64,000 nucleotides of DNA from Parvicella tangerina (GTDB lineage: Bacteria > Bacteroidota > Bacteroidia > Flavobacteriales_D > Parvicellaceae). Positions 43,658-52,277 of the stretch are shown piece by piece (within the stretch, counting starts at the first letter, position 1; every line of letters begins with the position of its first letter). The stretch is from contig NZ_OU015584.1 in NCBI RefSeq assembly GCF_907165195.1, positions 558,001 to 622,000 of the forward strand. Reading direction: 5' to 3'. Under the pieces are notes generated by a model, which worked only from the letters and a program-made list of their open reading frames with translations, was not told the DNA's origin and did no database searches. Made by a program: the position numbers and the translations under genes.

Positions 43658-44880
43658 CCTAGAATTTCTTTTAATTTATTTGCAAGGTCTTCACCTCTCA
43701 AATCTTTGGCAATAATTGTTCCATCTTCACCGATAAGATAGGTTTGTGGAATGCTATTCACCCCATAGATGGCTGCAGGTGCCGAGTTCCAACCACCAAG
43801 GTCACTCACATGATTTGGCCAGGAAAGTCCATCTGCTTGAATGGCGTTGGTCCATTTCACCTTGTTATTGTCAAGCGAAACCGAGTAAACCGTGAAACCC
43901 TTGTCCTTATATTGGTTGTAGAGTTTAACAACATTTGGATTCTCCATTCTGCAAGGCTTGCACCAGCTTGCCCAAAAGTCAAGTAGCACTACCTTCCCTT
44001 TCAAGCTTGATAGAGAAAGCATTTTACCTTCAGGTGTTGGAAAAGATAACTCTGGGGCTGGTTTGCCAATGGCTAAAGCTCCTTGAGAGGAAGCCTGCTG
44101 ATCTGCATAGGCCAGTTGTTGCTCTGCTTGTTGGATAAGTTGATTGACTTGGTTAGAGAACATGGAGTTTGGCATATATTTGTTGGTTGCCTCACCAATC
44201 TTTTTCAACTGATCAATATCGCTAACAGGATCGTAAATGTCTTGAAGAGCAATATATAAAGCTGGAGTATCATCCATTTCTTTGATGAAATTGTCTCGCT
44301 TTGCAACAAATTCTTCTTGCATAGCCATGCCTTGAGCATTGATTTCTTCCAGTGTTGCCTGATCAGTTTTTGCAGTGGCTGCAAGCTCTTCTTTCAGCAA
44401 GGTAATCTTATCGGTGTACTCTTGACGCATAAGAAGGTAGTTTCTAACATCATCTGAATAACCTGATCCGGTCACTTGATAATCTCTTGACCAATTATCA
44501 GCGGATCCAGATAGTTGAATTTCATCGCCACTACCCACAAGAAGTAATGCGGCATTATTTGCCTGAAACCCTACACCAACAAAGCTATACCCTTGTTGAG
44601 CTGTATTAAAAGAAAACGCTCCATTATCTGCTAACTGAGCAGAGTCTGCCAACTCTGCAGGATTTACTCCATACCTATACAAGTAAATCGTTGAGCCACT
44701 AGCTCCCTCAATTTTTCCAGAAATATCAACTGATCCAGTATTCGGAATAGAATTGTCTGATGCTTCTGTTGGAGCGTCAGAATTATTTGTTCCGCTGGTT
44801 TCCTCAGATGTAGTAGTTGTATCACCACAACTCCAAAACAGTAGCGTAAAAGATACGAGTGCAAAAGATTTAATTCTCAT
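43654..44880 (-). CDS. TlpA-like thiol-disulfide oxidoreductase lipoprotein (tandem copy 1)
   Basis: A 408-residue lipoprotein (MRIKSFALVSFTLLFWSC, Cys18) with a Thr/Ser/Asn-rich tether (about residues 19-48), a DUF4369-like domain (VDISGKIEGASGSTIYLYRY), a Gln-rich helical linker and a C-terminal TlpA-like domain with WASWCKPCRMENPNVV and GVNSIPQTYLIGEDGT. It differs from its neighbour mainly by being lipid-anchored, so the pair may place the same activity at two sites: membrane-bound and soluble. The first base of its ATG shares position 44880 with the gatB stop, so it is translationally coupled to gatB. Confidence 0.88.
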   Translation of the reverse strand: MRIKSFALVSFTLLFWSCGDTTTTSEETSGTNNSDAPTEASDNSIPNTGSVDISGKIEGASGSTIYLYRYGVNPAELADSAQLADNGAFSFNTAQQGYSFVGVGFQANNAALLLVGSGDEIQLSGSADNWSRDYQVTGSGYSDDVRNYLLMRQEYTDKITLLKEELAATAKTDQATLEEINAQGMAMQEEFVAKRDNFIKEMDDTPALYIALQDIYDPVSDIDQLKKIGEATNKYMPNSMFSNQVNQLIQQAEQQLAYADQQASSQGALAIGKPAPELSFPTPEGKMLSLSSLKGKVVLLDFWASWCKPCRMENPNVVKLYNQYKDKGFTVYSVSLDNNKVKWTNAIQADGLSWPNHVSDLGGWNSAPAAIYGVNSIPQTYLIGEDGTIIAKDLRGEDLANKLKEILG

Positions 44881-46343
44881 TATATTGTATTCACTATTTT
44901 ATTCAATAATTGAGCAGTAGTTTTGGGATCTGCTGTCCCTTTCGTTTCTCGCATTACGAGTCCCATGAAAAAACCGGTTAATTTCTTCTCTCCATCTTTA
45001 AAACGAGCAGTTTCAGAAGGGTTGCTTTCAAAAATGCCCTTAATGATGGATTCTAACTCATCGCTATTGTCCTGAACAATCCAGTTATTGTCTGCGGCAA
45101 TTTGTTCAGGAGTCAAGTTAGGTTTTTCTAGCATTGCAGGGAATACTTTCTGAGTAGCGATACCGTTGTTGATCTTTCCTCCATCAATCAAATTGATTAA
45201 CAAGGCAATGTGTTGCGCAGAGATTGGAAAAGAGTCGATCTCGATAGCGTTTTGATTGAGATACGATTTCACACTACCCATTACCCAGTTTGCTGCTGAT
45301 TTGTAGTTTTTTGTGTGTTGAATGATCTCTTCAAAGTACAACGCAATTGCCTTACTATCAACAATGTTGGAGGCATCGTAATCTGATAAACCAAGATCAT
45401 TGATGTACTTTTTGTAAAGGTCATTGGGCAAGGCAGGTAAGCTACTTTCAATCTGATCGATGTACCCCTGGGTTATGGTAATCCCACCCAAGTCTGGTTC
45501 TGGAAAGTAACGATAATCATGAGCTGCCTCTTTACTCCTTAATCCTGTTGTAGTTCCAGTAACGGCATCAAAGTTTCGTGTTTCCACATCAACTTCTCCT
45601 CCCTTATCAAGGATTTCCGCATGACGGATGATCTCTGAGTCTATGGCTCGTTGCACGTTGCGAATGGAGTTAAGGTTCTTCACTTCACATCGCTTACCAA
45701 ATTCGGTTGAACCTTTGGGCATGATAGAGATGTTCACATCACAACGCATACTACCTTCTTCCATATTGCCATCACAAACATCCAAGTAACGCAATAGCTT
45801 TCTAACTTCGGTCAAATAATTATATGCTTCCGTGGAATCTTTAATGACTGGTTCAGTAACCATTTCGAGAAGTGGAACACCTGCTCTGTTCAAATCAATT
45901 AAGGTGTCAAATGGATCCTGGTCATGCATGCTTTTACCACTATCTTCTTCCATGTGAATCCGAGTCAGCTCAATTCCTTTTTCATTACCTTGAGCATCTT
46001 TGATGAGAATTCTTCCCCCACGGCAAATAGGTGTTTTATCTTGAGTGATCTGATATCCTTTCGGCAAATCTGCATAGAAATAGTTCTTTCTGTCAAAGTG
46101 CATTTCACGTGTAATATCGCATTGACATGCCAATCCTAACTTAATAGCAGAATTAACGACCTCTTTATTCAGACGAGGTAGTGTTCCAGGGTGACCCAGG
46201 CTAATCGGACTTACATTGGTGTTGGGAGTGGATCCAAATTCATTCGGATCAGATGAATACGCTTTACTTTTCGTGTTCAACTGAGCATGAACCTCCAAAC
46301 CGATAACTGGGGTGTATTTTGAAAGTGCTTCTTCTAAAGTCAT
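44880..46343 (-). CDS. gatB: Asp-tRNA(Asn)/Glu-tRNA(Gln) amidotransferase subunit B
   Basis: A 487-residue protein of normal length. GatB phosphorylates the mischarged tRNA's carboxylate before amidation in the GatCAB complex. The opening YTPVIGLEVHAQLNTKSKAY, the SLGHPGTLPRLN loop, GYQITQDKTPICRGG and EDSGKSMHDQDP..LIDLNRAGVPLLEMVTEP are diagnostic, and the YqeY-like C-terminal tail domain is present. GatA and GatC are not in the window. It lies 6 bases after pnp and ends at the start of a TlpA gene. Confidence 0.95.
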   Translation of the reverse strand: MTLEEALSKYTPVIGLEVHAQLNTKSKAYSSDPNEFGSTPNTNVSPISLGHPGTLPRLNKEVVNSAIKLGLACQCDITREMHFDRKNYFYADLPKGYQITQDKTPICRGGRILIKDAQGNEKGIELTRIHMEEDSGKSMHDQDPFDTLIDLNRAGVPLLEMVTEPVIKDSTEAYNYLTEVRKLLRYLDVCDGNMEEGSMRCDVNISIMPKGSTEFGKRCEVKNLNSIRNVQRAIDSEIIRHAEILDKGGEVDVETRNFDAVTGTTTGLRSKEAAHDYRYFPEPDLGGITITQGYIDQIESSLPALPNDLYKKYINDLGLSDYDASNIVDSKAIALYFEEIIQHTKNYKSAANWVMGSVKSYLNQNAIEIDSFPISAQHIALLINLIDGGKINNGIATQKVFPAMLEKPNLTPEQIAADNNWIVQDNSDELESIIKGIFESNPSETARFKDGEKKLTGFFMGLVMRETKGTADPKTTAQLLNKIVNTI

Positions 46344-46349
46344 AAAAGC

Positions 46350-47162
46350 CTAAATAGATTTTAAAAGTTCCTTAACAATCAATGTCATTTTAGGTTCTGC
46401 TTTTTGAGCAACGCCTTGAACGATCTCGTGCGTCATCTCAATGATCTTACCTGGAACCCCTAAGTCGGTGATGATCGAAAATCCAAAGCAAGGAATACTC
46501 ATGTGTCTTGCAGCAATAACTTCTGGAACGGTACTCATGCCCACAGTGTCTGCACCAGTATTGTAAATCCACTGGTATTCAGCAGGTGTTTCCAGGCATG
46601 GGCCCGATAAGCCAGCATAAGTTCCTTTTACCACTTTTATGCTGTTTTCGATAGCAATCTCTTCAGCTTTGGCGATGAGTTGATGGTCATACGGTTCCAT
46701 CATATCAGGAAATCGAGGTCCTAACTCGTCAATATTCTTCCCAATCAACGGATTTGTGGGGAATAGGTTAATATGATCATCGATGATCATAATATCTCCT
46801 ACTTCAAATTTCCTGTTTACCCCTCCACTTGCGTTACTTACGAACAAGTGTTCTATACCGAGAAATTTCATTACTCTAACGGGGAAAACAACCTCGTGCA
46901 TGGTGTAGCCTTCATAGTAATGAAAACGCCCTTGCATAGCAACTACATCCTTGCCACCTAGTTTTCCAAAGATCAATTTTCCGCTGTGACCTTGCACTGT
47001 ACTTACCGGAAAATTTGGAATTTCTTCATAAGGAATGGCATGTAAGGTCTCAATTTCATTCACCAATCCGCCAAGCCCTGTACCTAAAATAATTCCTACA
47101 GAGGGGTTAAAGTTCGTCTTCTCCTTCAGGAAGCTCGCGGTCTCTTTGATTTGCTCTAACAT
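46350..47162 (-). CDS. Purine-nucleoside phosphorylase
   Basis: A 270-residue trimeric-type PNP (PunA/DeoD-II family), which phosphorolyses purine (deoxy)nucleosides to base and (deoxy)ribose 1-phosphate. GIILGTGLGGLVNEI (about residues 23-37) forms the phosphate-binding loop; HSGKLIFGKLGG, MQGRFHYYEGYTMHEVVFPVRVMK and LFVSNASGGVN are family segments; GTYAGLSGPCLETPAEY and GMSTVPEVIAARHMSIPCFGFSIITDL complete the active site. Its start lies 56 bases inside the 3' end of lpxK. Confidence 0.94.
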   Translation of the reverse strand: MLEQIKETASFLKEKTNFNPSVGIILGTGLGGLVNEIETLHAIPYEEIPNFPVSTVQGHSGKLIFGKLGGKDVVAMQGRFHYYEGYTMHEVVFPVRVMKFLGIEHLFVSNASGGVNRKFEVGDIMIIDDHINLFPTNPLIGKNIDELGPRFPDMMEPYDHQLIAKAEEIAIENSIKVVKGTYAGLSGPCLETPAEYQWIYNTGADTVGMSTVPEVIAARHMSIPCFGFSIITDLGVPGKIIEMTHEIVQGVAQKAEPKMTLIVKELLKSI

Positions 47163-48183
47163 ATTCTAAAATCTTCTTGTCAAAATTTTCTTTATCGTTT
47201 AATATAGTGATCTCAATTTCCAGGCAATAAATTGGAAGCTTTTCAAAATCTGAGATCAAAAGCATCCTCGAAAAGTCCTTTTCTGTAGTCAGAATCAGTT
47301 TTTTCGAAGCGGTAAAGGTATCAAATTTTTTAGAGATGTTTTCTACATCCTTCTTTTTGAATTTGTAGTGATCACCATAGTGAATAGCTTCAAATTCAAC
47401 CCCTCTGTTTTGCAGGTATTCCTCTATTGGTTTAGGGTTGGCAATACCCGTAACTAATAGCACCTTGAAATCACCTAATTTACTAGCTAATAACTCTCCT
47501 GATTTTCCTTCGTAGATCCCTTTGTAGTTAACTGAGGAAAAGAAGATGTTCTCATTTGAAACGGAAATATTCCTTTGGAACTCCTGAATTTCATCAGTTG
47601 AAATTGTATCTGGACATTTGGTTACCACAACAAGGTCGGCACGGTCAGCTCCTTTGCGTTGTTCTCTCAGGTCACCAACCGGTAATATATAGTCCCTAAA
47701 GAAAGGTTGGTTATAGTCGGTCAGCAAGATGTTGAGCCCAGCATTAAGCGCCCGATGCTGAAAAGCATCATCCAAAATAATAACCTCTGTATCTTCAGCA
47801 TGATGCAGGGTAAATAAAACTCCCATTACACGCCTCTTCTCAACTGCTACTTTGATGTTCTTGAATTTCCTAAAATATTGCAGAGGTTCGTCACCAATCG
47901 TTAATGCGGTATCGTCTTCCCCTGCTAAAACAAAAGTAGATGTCTTTCGACCGTAGCCCCGACTTAACGTAGCCACTTTATATTTTTCAGAAAGTAATCG
48001 AATCAAGTATTCAGTATGTGGAGTTTTTCCTGTTCCTCCCATAGAAAGGTTACCTATGCAGATTACTGGGAGATCAAAAGAAGAGCTTTTGAAAACACGA
48101 GAATCATATAATGCATTGCGAACAATAGTAACCGCTCCGTAAACCACCGAAATGGGAAAAAGTAAAAATCTTAGCATTCGCAT
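47107..48183 (-). CDS. lpxK: Tetraacyldisaccharide 4'-kinase
   Basis: A 358-residue lipid A kinase, phosphorylating the 4' position of disaccharide-1-P at the inner membrane. N-terminal anchor (about 1-22), Walker A GNLSMGGTGKT at residues 44-54, TLSRGYGRK near 78, the DAFQHRALN catalytic region (DDAFQHR) near 144, and TGIANPKPIEEYL. The start is ATG 48183 (MRMLRFLLFP); the longer frame from 48210 runs through the promoter element. The C-terminal 56 bases overlap the pnp start, an unusually long overlap, yet both ends look genuine. Confidence 0.93.
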   Translation of the reverse strand: MRMLRFLLFPISVVYGAVTIVRNALYDSRVFKSSSFDLPVICIGNLSMGGTGKTPHTEYLIRLLSEKYKVATLSRGYGRKTSTFVLAGEDDTALTIGDEPLQYFRKFKNIKVAVEKRRVMGVLFTLHHAEDTEVIILDDAFQHRALNAGLNILLTDYNQPFFRDYILPVGDLREQRKGADRADLVVVTKCPDTISTDEIQEFQRNISVSNENIFFSSVNYKGIYEGKSGELLASKLGDFKVLLVTGIANPKPIEEYLQNRGVEFEAIHYGDHYKFKKKDVENISKKFDTFTASKKLILTTEKDFSRMLLISDFEKLPIYCLEIEITILNDKENFDKKILEYVRANQRDRELPEGEDEL

Positions 48184-48188
48184 GAGGA

Positions 48189-48196
48189 CAAAGATA
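48189..48196 (-). promoter_or_regulatory. -7 promoter element (TATCTTTG) 5 bases before lpxK ATG
   Basis: Exact TAnnTTTG match on the reverse strand, ending 5 bases upstream of the lpxK ATG. Predicts a leaderless transcript for the lpxK-pnp-gatB-tlpA-tlpA run. Confidence 0.55.
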
Positions 48197-48273
48197 GCAA
48201 CAGAAAACATCTGAAAAGCTTTTTTTGGATTCCAACCTAAGAATATCTAAACTTGTAACAGTATTTCGCTAGA

Positions 48274-49206
48274 ATGAAGATCAATACCAGCTATATTATT
48301 TATGTTTTATTGAGTTTGTTCCTTATAATTTCTTGTTCATCAGAGGAAGAGACTAACGGGAGTGAGTCTGAAAAAGAGGAAAAGGTAGAGGAGGAGAAGG
48401 AGATTGTAGAGAAGGTAATTGATGAGTTTTTTTCAATGCTTCTTTCTAAGGAATTTGAAGAAGCTAAGGTATTCGTCAACAAGGCTTCGTACAGTGCCGT
48501 TAGTTTTCTCGAAAAAACTTCAGAAGAGTTCAAGAGTGTTCAACTTTCAGTAATTGATTCCTGTGAAATAAATGATAATAAAGCAAAATGCCTGTGTGAA
48601 TTCAGTTACTTTGGGGGTGAGAAGTTTGAGCAAGAAGTGCTTTTAGAAAAGTATGATGAGGAATGGTTAATTGATTTTCAATTAGGCATCACTTTTAAGG
48701 ATATCTTTCATTATAATTATGGACGTAAAACAAATGTTAAATGGGAGGATGTGGAACAACAACCTCTTGATAGTTTAGCCAGACATGGAGTGGTCGATAT
48801 TTTAGAAACGCTTGTTTCTGGGGAGGTTAAGATTGGGTTTTCAGATGCTAATTTAATTAGTGAAGTAGATCAAAATTATGAAGGCAATGCGAATTATGGC
48901 TCTAGCGAAACTATTGTAGGAGATTTATTTATTACGACAAACTATTCTTTTTATGATGATAGACTGGAGTCATGCTATGTTGAAATAGTCAGTGCAACAG
49001 CCGATCCAGCAGTTTGTGTTTATGCTAAAGGTATTGCTCAAGTTATCGTGGAGAGCTTAGGGAGACCATTTAATGTTCCCGAAAATGAGGTGGATGAATT
49101 AAGAAAAATAGTGGAGTCAAGATGGTTCATAAAAGGGTATAATGAGTTACTCACAGTAAAGTTTGACCAATCTTATATAAGTCTATCCATCAGTGAAATC
49201 CCGTAG
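48274..49206 (+). CDS. Lipoprotein of unknown function
   Basis: A 310-residue lipoprotein (signal to Cys21, LFLIISC) with a very acidic Glu/Lys-rich linker (about residues 23-48) followed by a segment that looks like a DUF4878/NTF2-like fold (VIDEFFSMLLSKEFEEAKVFVNKAS, near 50) and then a C-terminal region of about 150 residues. The acidic run right after the lipobox suggests export to the cell surface in Bacteroidota. Its stop is 2 bases before the recG ATG, so the two are likely co-transcribed although functionally unrelated. Confidence 0.7.
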   Translation: MKINTSYIIYVLLSLFLIISCSSEEETNGSESEKEEKVEEEKEIVEKVIDEFFSMLLSKEFEEAKVFVNKASYSAVSFLEKTSEEFKSVQLSVIDSCEINDNKAKCLCEFSYFGGEKFEQEVLLEKYDEEWLIDFQLGITFKDIFHYNYGRKTNVKWEDVEQQPLDSLARHGVVDILETLVSGEVKIGFSDANLISEVDQNYEGNANYGSSETIVGDLFITTNYSFYDDRLESCYVEIVSATADPAVCVYAKGIAQVIVESLGRPFNVPENEVDELRKIVESRWFIKGYNELLTVKFDQSYISLSISEIP

Positions 49207-49208
49207 TG

Positions 49209-51308
49209 ATGCCTCAAGATTTTTTGAAAACGGAAATAACCTTTTTGAAAGGCGTAGGTCCTGGACGAGCGCAGTTGCTTAATGAAGAACTTGGATGTTT
49301 TACTTATTACGATTTCATTCATCATTTTCCATTTAGATATGTAGATAAAAGCAACTTTACGAAAGTTAGAGAAGCATTTGGGTTTAACGGACCAGTACAA
49401 ATGAAGGGAAAGATCTCATCGGTAACAGAGGTAGGGGCTGGAAGGAAAAAGCGGTTAACGGCCACGTTTATCGATGATTCAGGACAAGTTGAGTTGGTCT
49501 GGTTTAAGGGAATCAAGTGGGTTAAGCCTCTGATTCAAAAGGAAGCGACCTTTATCATCTATGGAAAAGTCACTCGTTTTGGTAAGAAATACAATATTGC
49601 TCATCCAGAAATTGAGGTGTTTGACCCTGAGAATGTAAAGTCAGGACTCCAACCAGTATATTCTTCTGGAGAGAAACTTACTTCCAAAGGATTGCATTCT
49701 AAAGGTTTGGAAAAACTTATGCGAGTGCTGGTTGCGCTATCCAAAGATAAGATTGGTGAAACGCTTTCTGCAGAAGTTATTGACCAGTATAGGTTAATGT
49801 CTCGTGAGGAAGCATTGCAGCAAATACATTTTCCAAAGAGTCAGGAGCAACTGAAAAGAGCCCAGGTAAGACTAAAGTTTGAGGAGTTGTTCTATATGCA
49901 ATTGGCTTTAATCAAGCAGAAACTGATCAGCCAGCGAAAGATTAAAGGATTCGTTTTCAGTGAAATTGGTGCTCACTTCAATACATTCTACAACAATCAT
50001 TTACCCTTTGAATTAACCGGTGCCCAAAAAAGAGTGGTAAAGGAAATAAGAAAAGATACAGCTACTGGGAATCAAATGAATCGATTGCTTCAAGGAGATG
50101 TGGGTAGTGGTAAGACGTTGGTTTCGGTACTATCTATGTTAGTAGCGCTTGATAATGGATTTCAGGCAACAATATTAGCCCCTACCGAAATTCTTGCAAA
50201 TCAGCATTTTGAGACGGTAAAGGAACTGCTTGACCCGATGGGTGTTAAAGTAGGCCTGCTCACTGGAAGTACAAAGACGGCTGAACGAAAGGTTCTTCAC
50301 GAAGACCTAGAAAATGGTTCTCTGCAGATTTTGATCGGCACACATGCTATTCTAGAGGATAAAGTGAAGTTTAAAAACCTTGGTTTGGCTGTGATCGATG
50401 AACAGCATCGGTTTGGTGTGGCTCAACGAGGGAAGCTATGGTTAAAAAATACGCATCCACCCCATATCTTGGTCATGACAGCTACTCCGATTCCCAGAAC
50501 ACTTGCAATGACGTTTTATGGAGACCTCGATATCTCTGTAATTGATGAGTTACCTCCAGGCAGAAAGCCGATAAAAACATTGCATTATTTTGATAATAAA
50601 CGCTTGGCAGTGTTTCAGTTTCTTGAAGATGAGATCAAGAAAGGGAGACAAGTTTATATTGTTTACCCACTAATTGAGGAAAGTGAGAAGTTAGATTATA
50701 AGGACCTGATGGATGGCTTTGAGAGTATCTCTAGAAGATTTCCGAAACCACGGTTTCAGATTTCAATTGTCCATGGCAGAATGAAGCCAGCCGACAAGGA
50801 TTATGAAATGAACCTTTTCGCAAAGGGTAAGACACAAATACTTGTGGCTACAACGGTGATCGAAGTTGGGGTTAATGTGCCTAATGCTTCAGTAATGGTG
50901 ATTGAAAGTGCGGAAAAATTTGGGTTATCTACACTTCATCAACTTCGAGGAAGAGTTGGAAGAGGTGCTGAACAGTCATACTGTGTTTTGATGACAGGCT
51001 ATAAACTCTCTGAAGACGGCAAGAAACGAATGGAGACCATGGTGCGAACCAATGATGGTTTTGAAATAGCCGAAGTGGACCTGAGAATGCGTGGGCCTGG
51101 TGATATTATGGGAACGCAACAAAGTGGTATGCTTGATCTTAAAATTGCAGATCTGGCAAAGGATAATCAACTTTTAAATGCTGCCAGAATATGTGCAACC
51201 GAACTTCTGGATGAGGACTCTGATTTGACGAATAAAAGAAACTTTATCATTCGGGCAGAACTTCAGGTTCAGATGAAAAAAAGAACCAACTGGAGTCGAA
51301 TTAGTTAA
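49209..51308 (+). CDS. recG: ATP-dependent DNA helicase RecG
   Basis: A 699-residue superfamily 2 helicase that remodels stalled replication forks and Holliday junctions. The N-terminal wedge/OB domain spans about residues 60-140 (VQMKGKISSVTEVGAGRKKR); helicase motifs include GDVGSGKTLVS (about 297-307), APTEILANQH, the DEQH box (397-400, IDEQHRFG), TATPIPRTLA and the C-terminal HQLRGRVGRG. Full length. The start is ATG 49209; an in-frame GTG at 49206 overlaps the preceding stop. The end is followed by 55 AT-rich bases before the next gene. Confidence 0.96.
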   Translation: MPQDFLKTEITFLKGVGPGRAQLLNEELGCFTYYDFIHHFPFRYVDKSNFTKVREAFGFNGPVQMKGKISSVTEVGAGRKKRLTATFIDDSGQVELVWFKGIKWVKPLIQKEATFIIYGKVTRFGKKYNIAHPEIEVFDPENVKSGLQPVYSSGEKLTSKGLHSKGLEKLMRVLVALSKDKIGETLSAEVIDQYRLMSREEALQQIHFPKSQEQLKRAQVRLKFEELFYMQLALIKQKLISQRKIKGFVFSEIGAHFNTFYNNHLPFELTGAQKRVVKEIRKDTATGNQMNRLLQGDVGSGKTLVSVLSMLVALDNGFQATILAPTEILANQHFETVKELLDPMGVKVGLLTGSTKTAERKVLHEDLENGSLQILIGTHAILEDKVKFKNLGLAVIDEQHRFGVAQRGKLWLKNTHPPHILVMTATPIPRTLAMTFYGDLDISVIDELPPGRKPIKTLHYFDNKRLAVFQFLEDEIKKGRQVYIVYPLIEESEKLDYKDLMDGFESISRRFPKPRFQISIVHGRMKPADKDYEMNLFAKGKTQILVATTVIEVGVNVPNASVMVIESAEKFGLSTLHQLRGRVGRGAEQSYCVLMTGYKLSEDGKKRMETMVRTNDGFEIAEVDLRMRGPGDIMGTQQSGMLDLKIADLAKDNQLLNAARICATELLDEDSDLTNKRNFIIRAELQVQMKKRTNWSRIS

Positions 51309-51363
51309 GTGTTTTTTGGATTTTATATAGTTTTTATATAAATTTATCGTAAAAATTAGCCAA

Positions 51364-51792
51364 TTGGTCGAAACACTTGTAAATAGTCAAATATCTACGC
51401 TAGATGCTTTGAAGGGTAGAAAACTCCATTCAAAGGAGTTCGATAAGCATTTTGTAACCATATATGATAGCGGAATATTGTTGTTTGAAGTGAAAAGAGA
51501 CGCTATAGTCACGGCCAGAGATTTGGAACAAACCAGAGCATGGTTGTCGCATTTTGGTGAGCGAAAATACCTTAATCTATTCATTGCCCGAACCCGAGCT
51601 GAGGTAGAAGATGATTTTAGACTGGATGCAGCAACTAGCAATCAGTATACAATTGCAGATGCGATTGTCGTTAATGGGATCTCTCAGCGAATTATGGCTA
51701 ATTTATATTTACGGTTTAATAAACCAGCCACCCCAACGAAAGTTTTTGCAGATGAAGAGTCTGCCGCCTTTTGGTTGATGTCTTTTACTTGA
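51364..51792 (+). CDS. DUF7793/STAS-like protein, copy 1
   Basis: A 142-residue cytoplasmic protein with no membrane segment. The C-terminal half holds YTIADAIVVNGISQRIMANLYLRFNKPATPTKVFADEESAAFWL, which Bacteroidota proteins of the SpoIIAA/STAS-like DUF7793 group share (recognised by pattern only). The start is an unusual TTG at 51364; no Met occurs before residue 110 and a stop lies upstream at 51328. It is followed 2 bases later by a paralogue, suggesting a duplicated pair working together. Function unknown. Confidence 0.68.
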   Translation: MVETLVNSQISTLDALKGRKLHSKEFDKHFVTIYDSGILLFEVKRDAIVTARDLEQTRAWLSHFGERKYLNLFIARTRAEVEDDFRLDAATSNQYTIADAIVVNGISQRIMANLYLRFNKPATPTKVFADEESAAFWLMSFT

Positions 51793-51794
51793 TT

Positions 51795-52220
51795 ATGCAA
51801 GATTTCAATGTAGAAATAGAAAAATCGTTTAAGAATATCACAATGAGACTTTACGATAATGAGGTCATGAATGTGATCTTTCACGATAACTGTTACATTG
51901 ATATTCGAGATATTGAAGAGGTGATGATTTGGATGAAGGATGTAGCTAATGGACGAATGTTTGTCAATTTAATGGAAGGCGGATATAATACTGATTTGGC
52001 CCCTGAAGTTAGAGAGTTTAGTGCTAGCAGTGAGGAGAATAAGTATACCATTGCTGATGCTATTGTGATTTCTAGTCAGGCGCATGACATTGTTTCTAAT
52101 TTTTATGTGAAATTTAATAAGCCAGTCAAGCCGACCAAAATTTTCACTGATCGCAGTAAAGCCATTGAGTGGTTGCTGGAGGAACAACGCAAATTTCGCT
52201 CGGCTCAAAAAGCTTCCTGA
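51795..52220 (+). CDS. DUF7793/STAS-like protein, copy 2
   Basis: About 141 residues from the ATG at 51795 (the upstream in-frame TTG at 51771 lies inside the preceding gene). It shares with its neighbour the block NKYTIADAIVIS...HDIVSNFYVKFNKPVKPTKIF...AIEWL, but the N-terminal half (MRLYDNEVMNVIFHDNCYIDIRDIEEVMIWM) is different. The fold is likely alpha/beta, STAS/SpoIIAA-like. The pair lies between recG and the proline dehydrogenase gene. Partner-switching or regulatory roles are a guess. Confidence 0.68.
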   Translation: MQDFNVEIEKSFKNITMRLYDNEVMNVIFHDNCYIDIRDIEEVMIWMKDVANGRMFVNLMEGGYNTDLAPEVREFSASSEENKYTIADAIVISSQAHDIVSNFYVKFNKPVKPTKIFTDRSKAIEWLLEEQRKFRSAQKAS

Positions 52221-52252
52221 TCAAAATCACAATTTCTAACCTTTTCCTTTAT

Positions 52253-52260
52253 TATCTTCG
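52253..52260 (+). promoter_or_regulatory. -7-like promoter element (TATCTTCG) of the proline dehydrogenase gene
   Basis: Seven of eight positions fit TAnnTTTG; 17 bases before the ATG at 52278. Confidence 0.4.
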
Positions 52261-52277
52261 CAGAATAATTATCTGTG

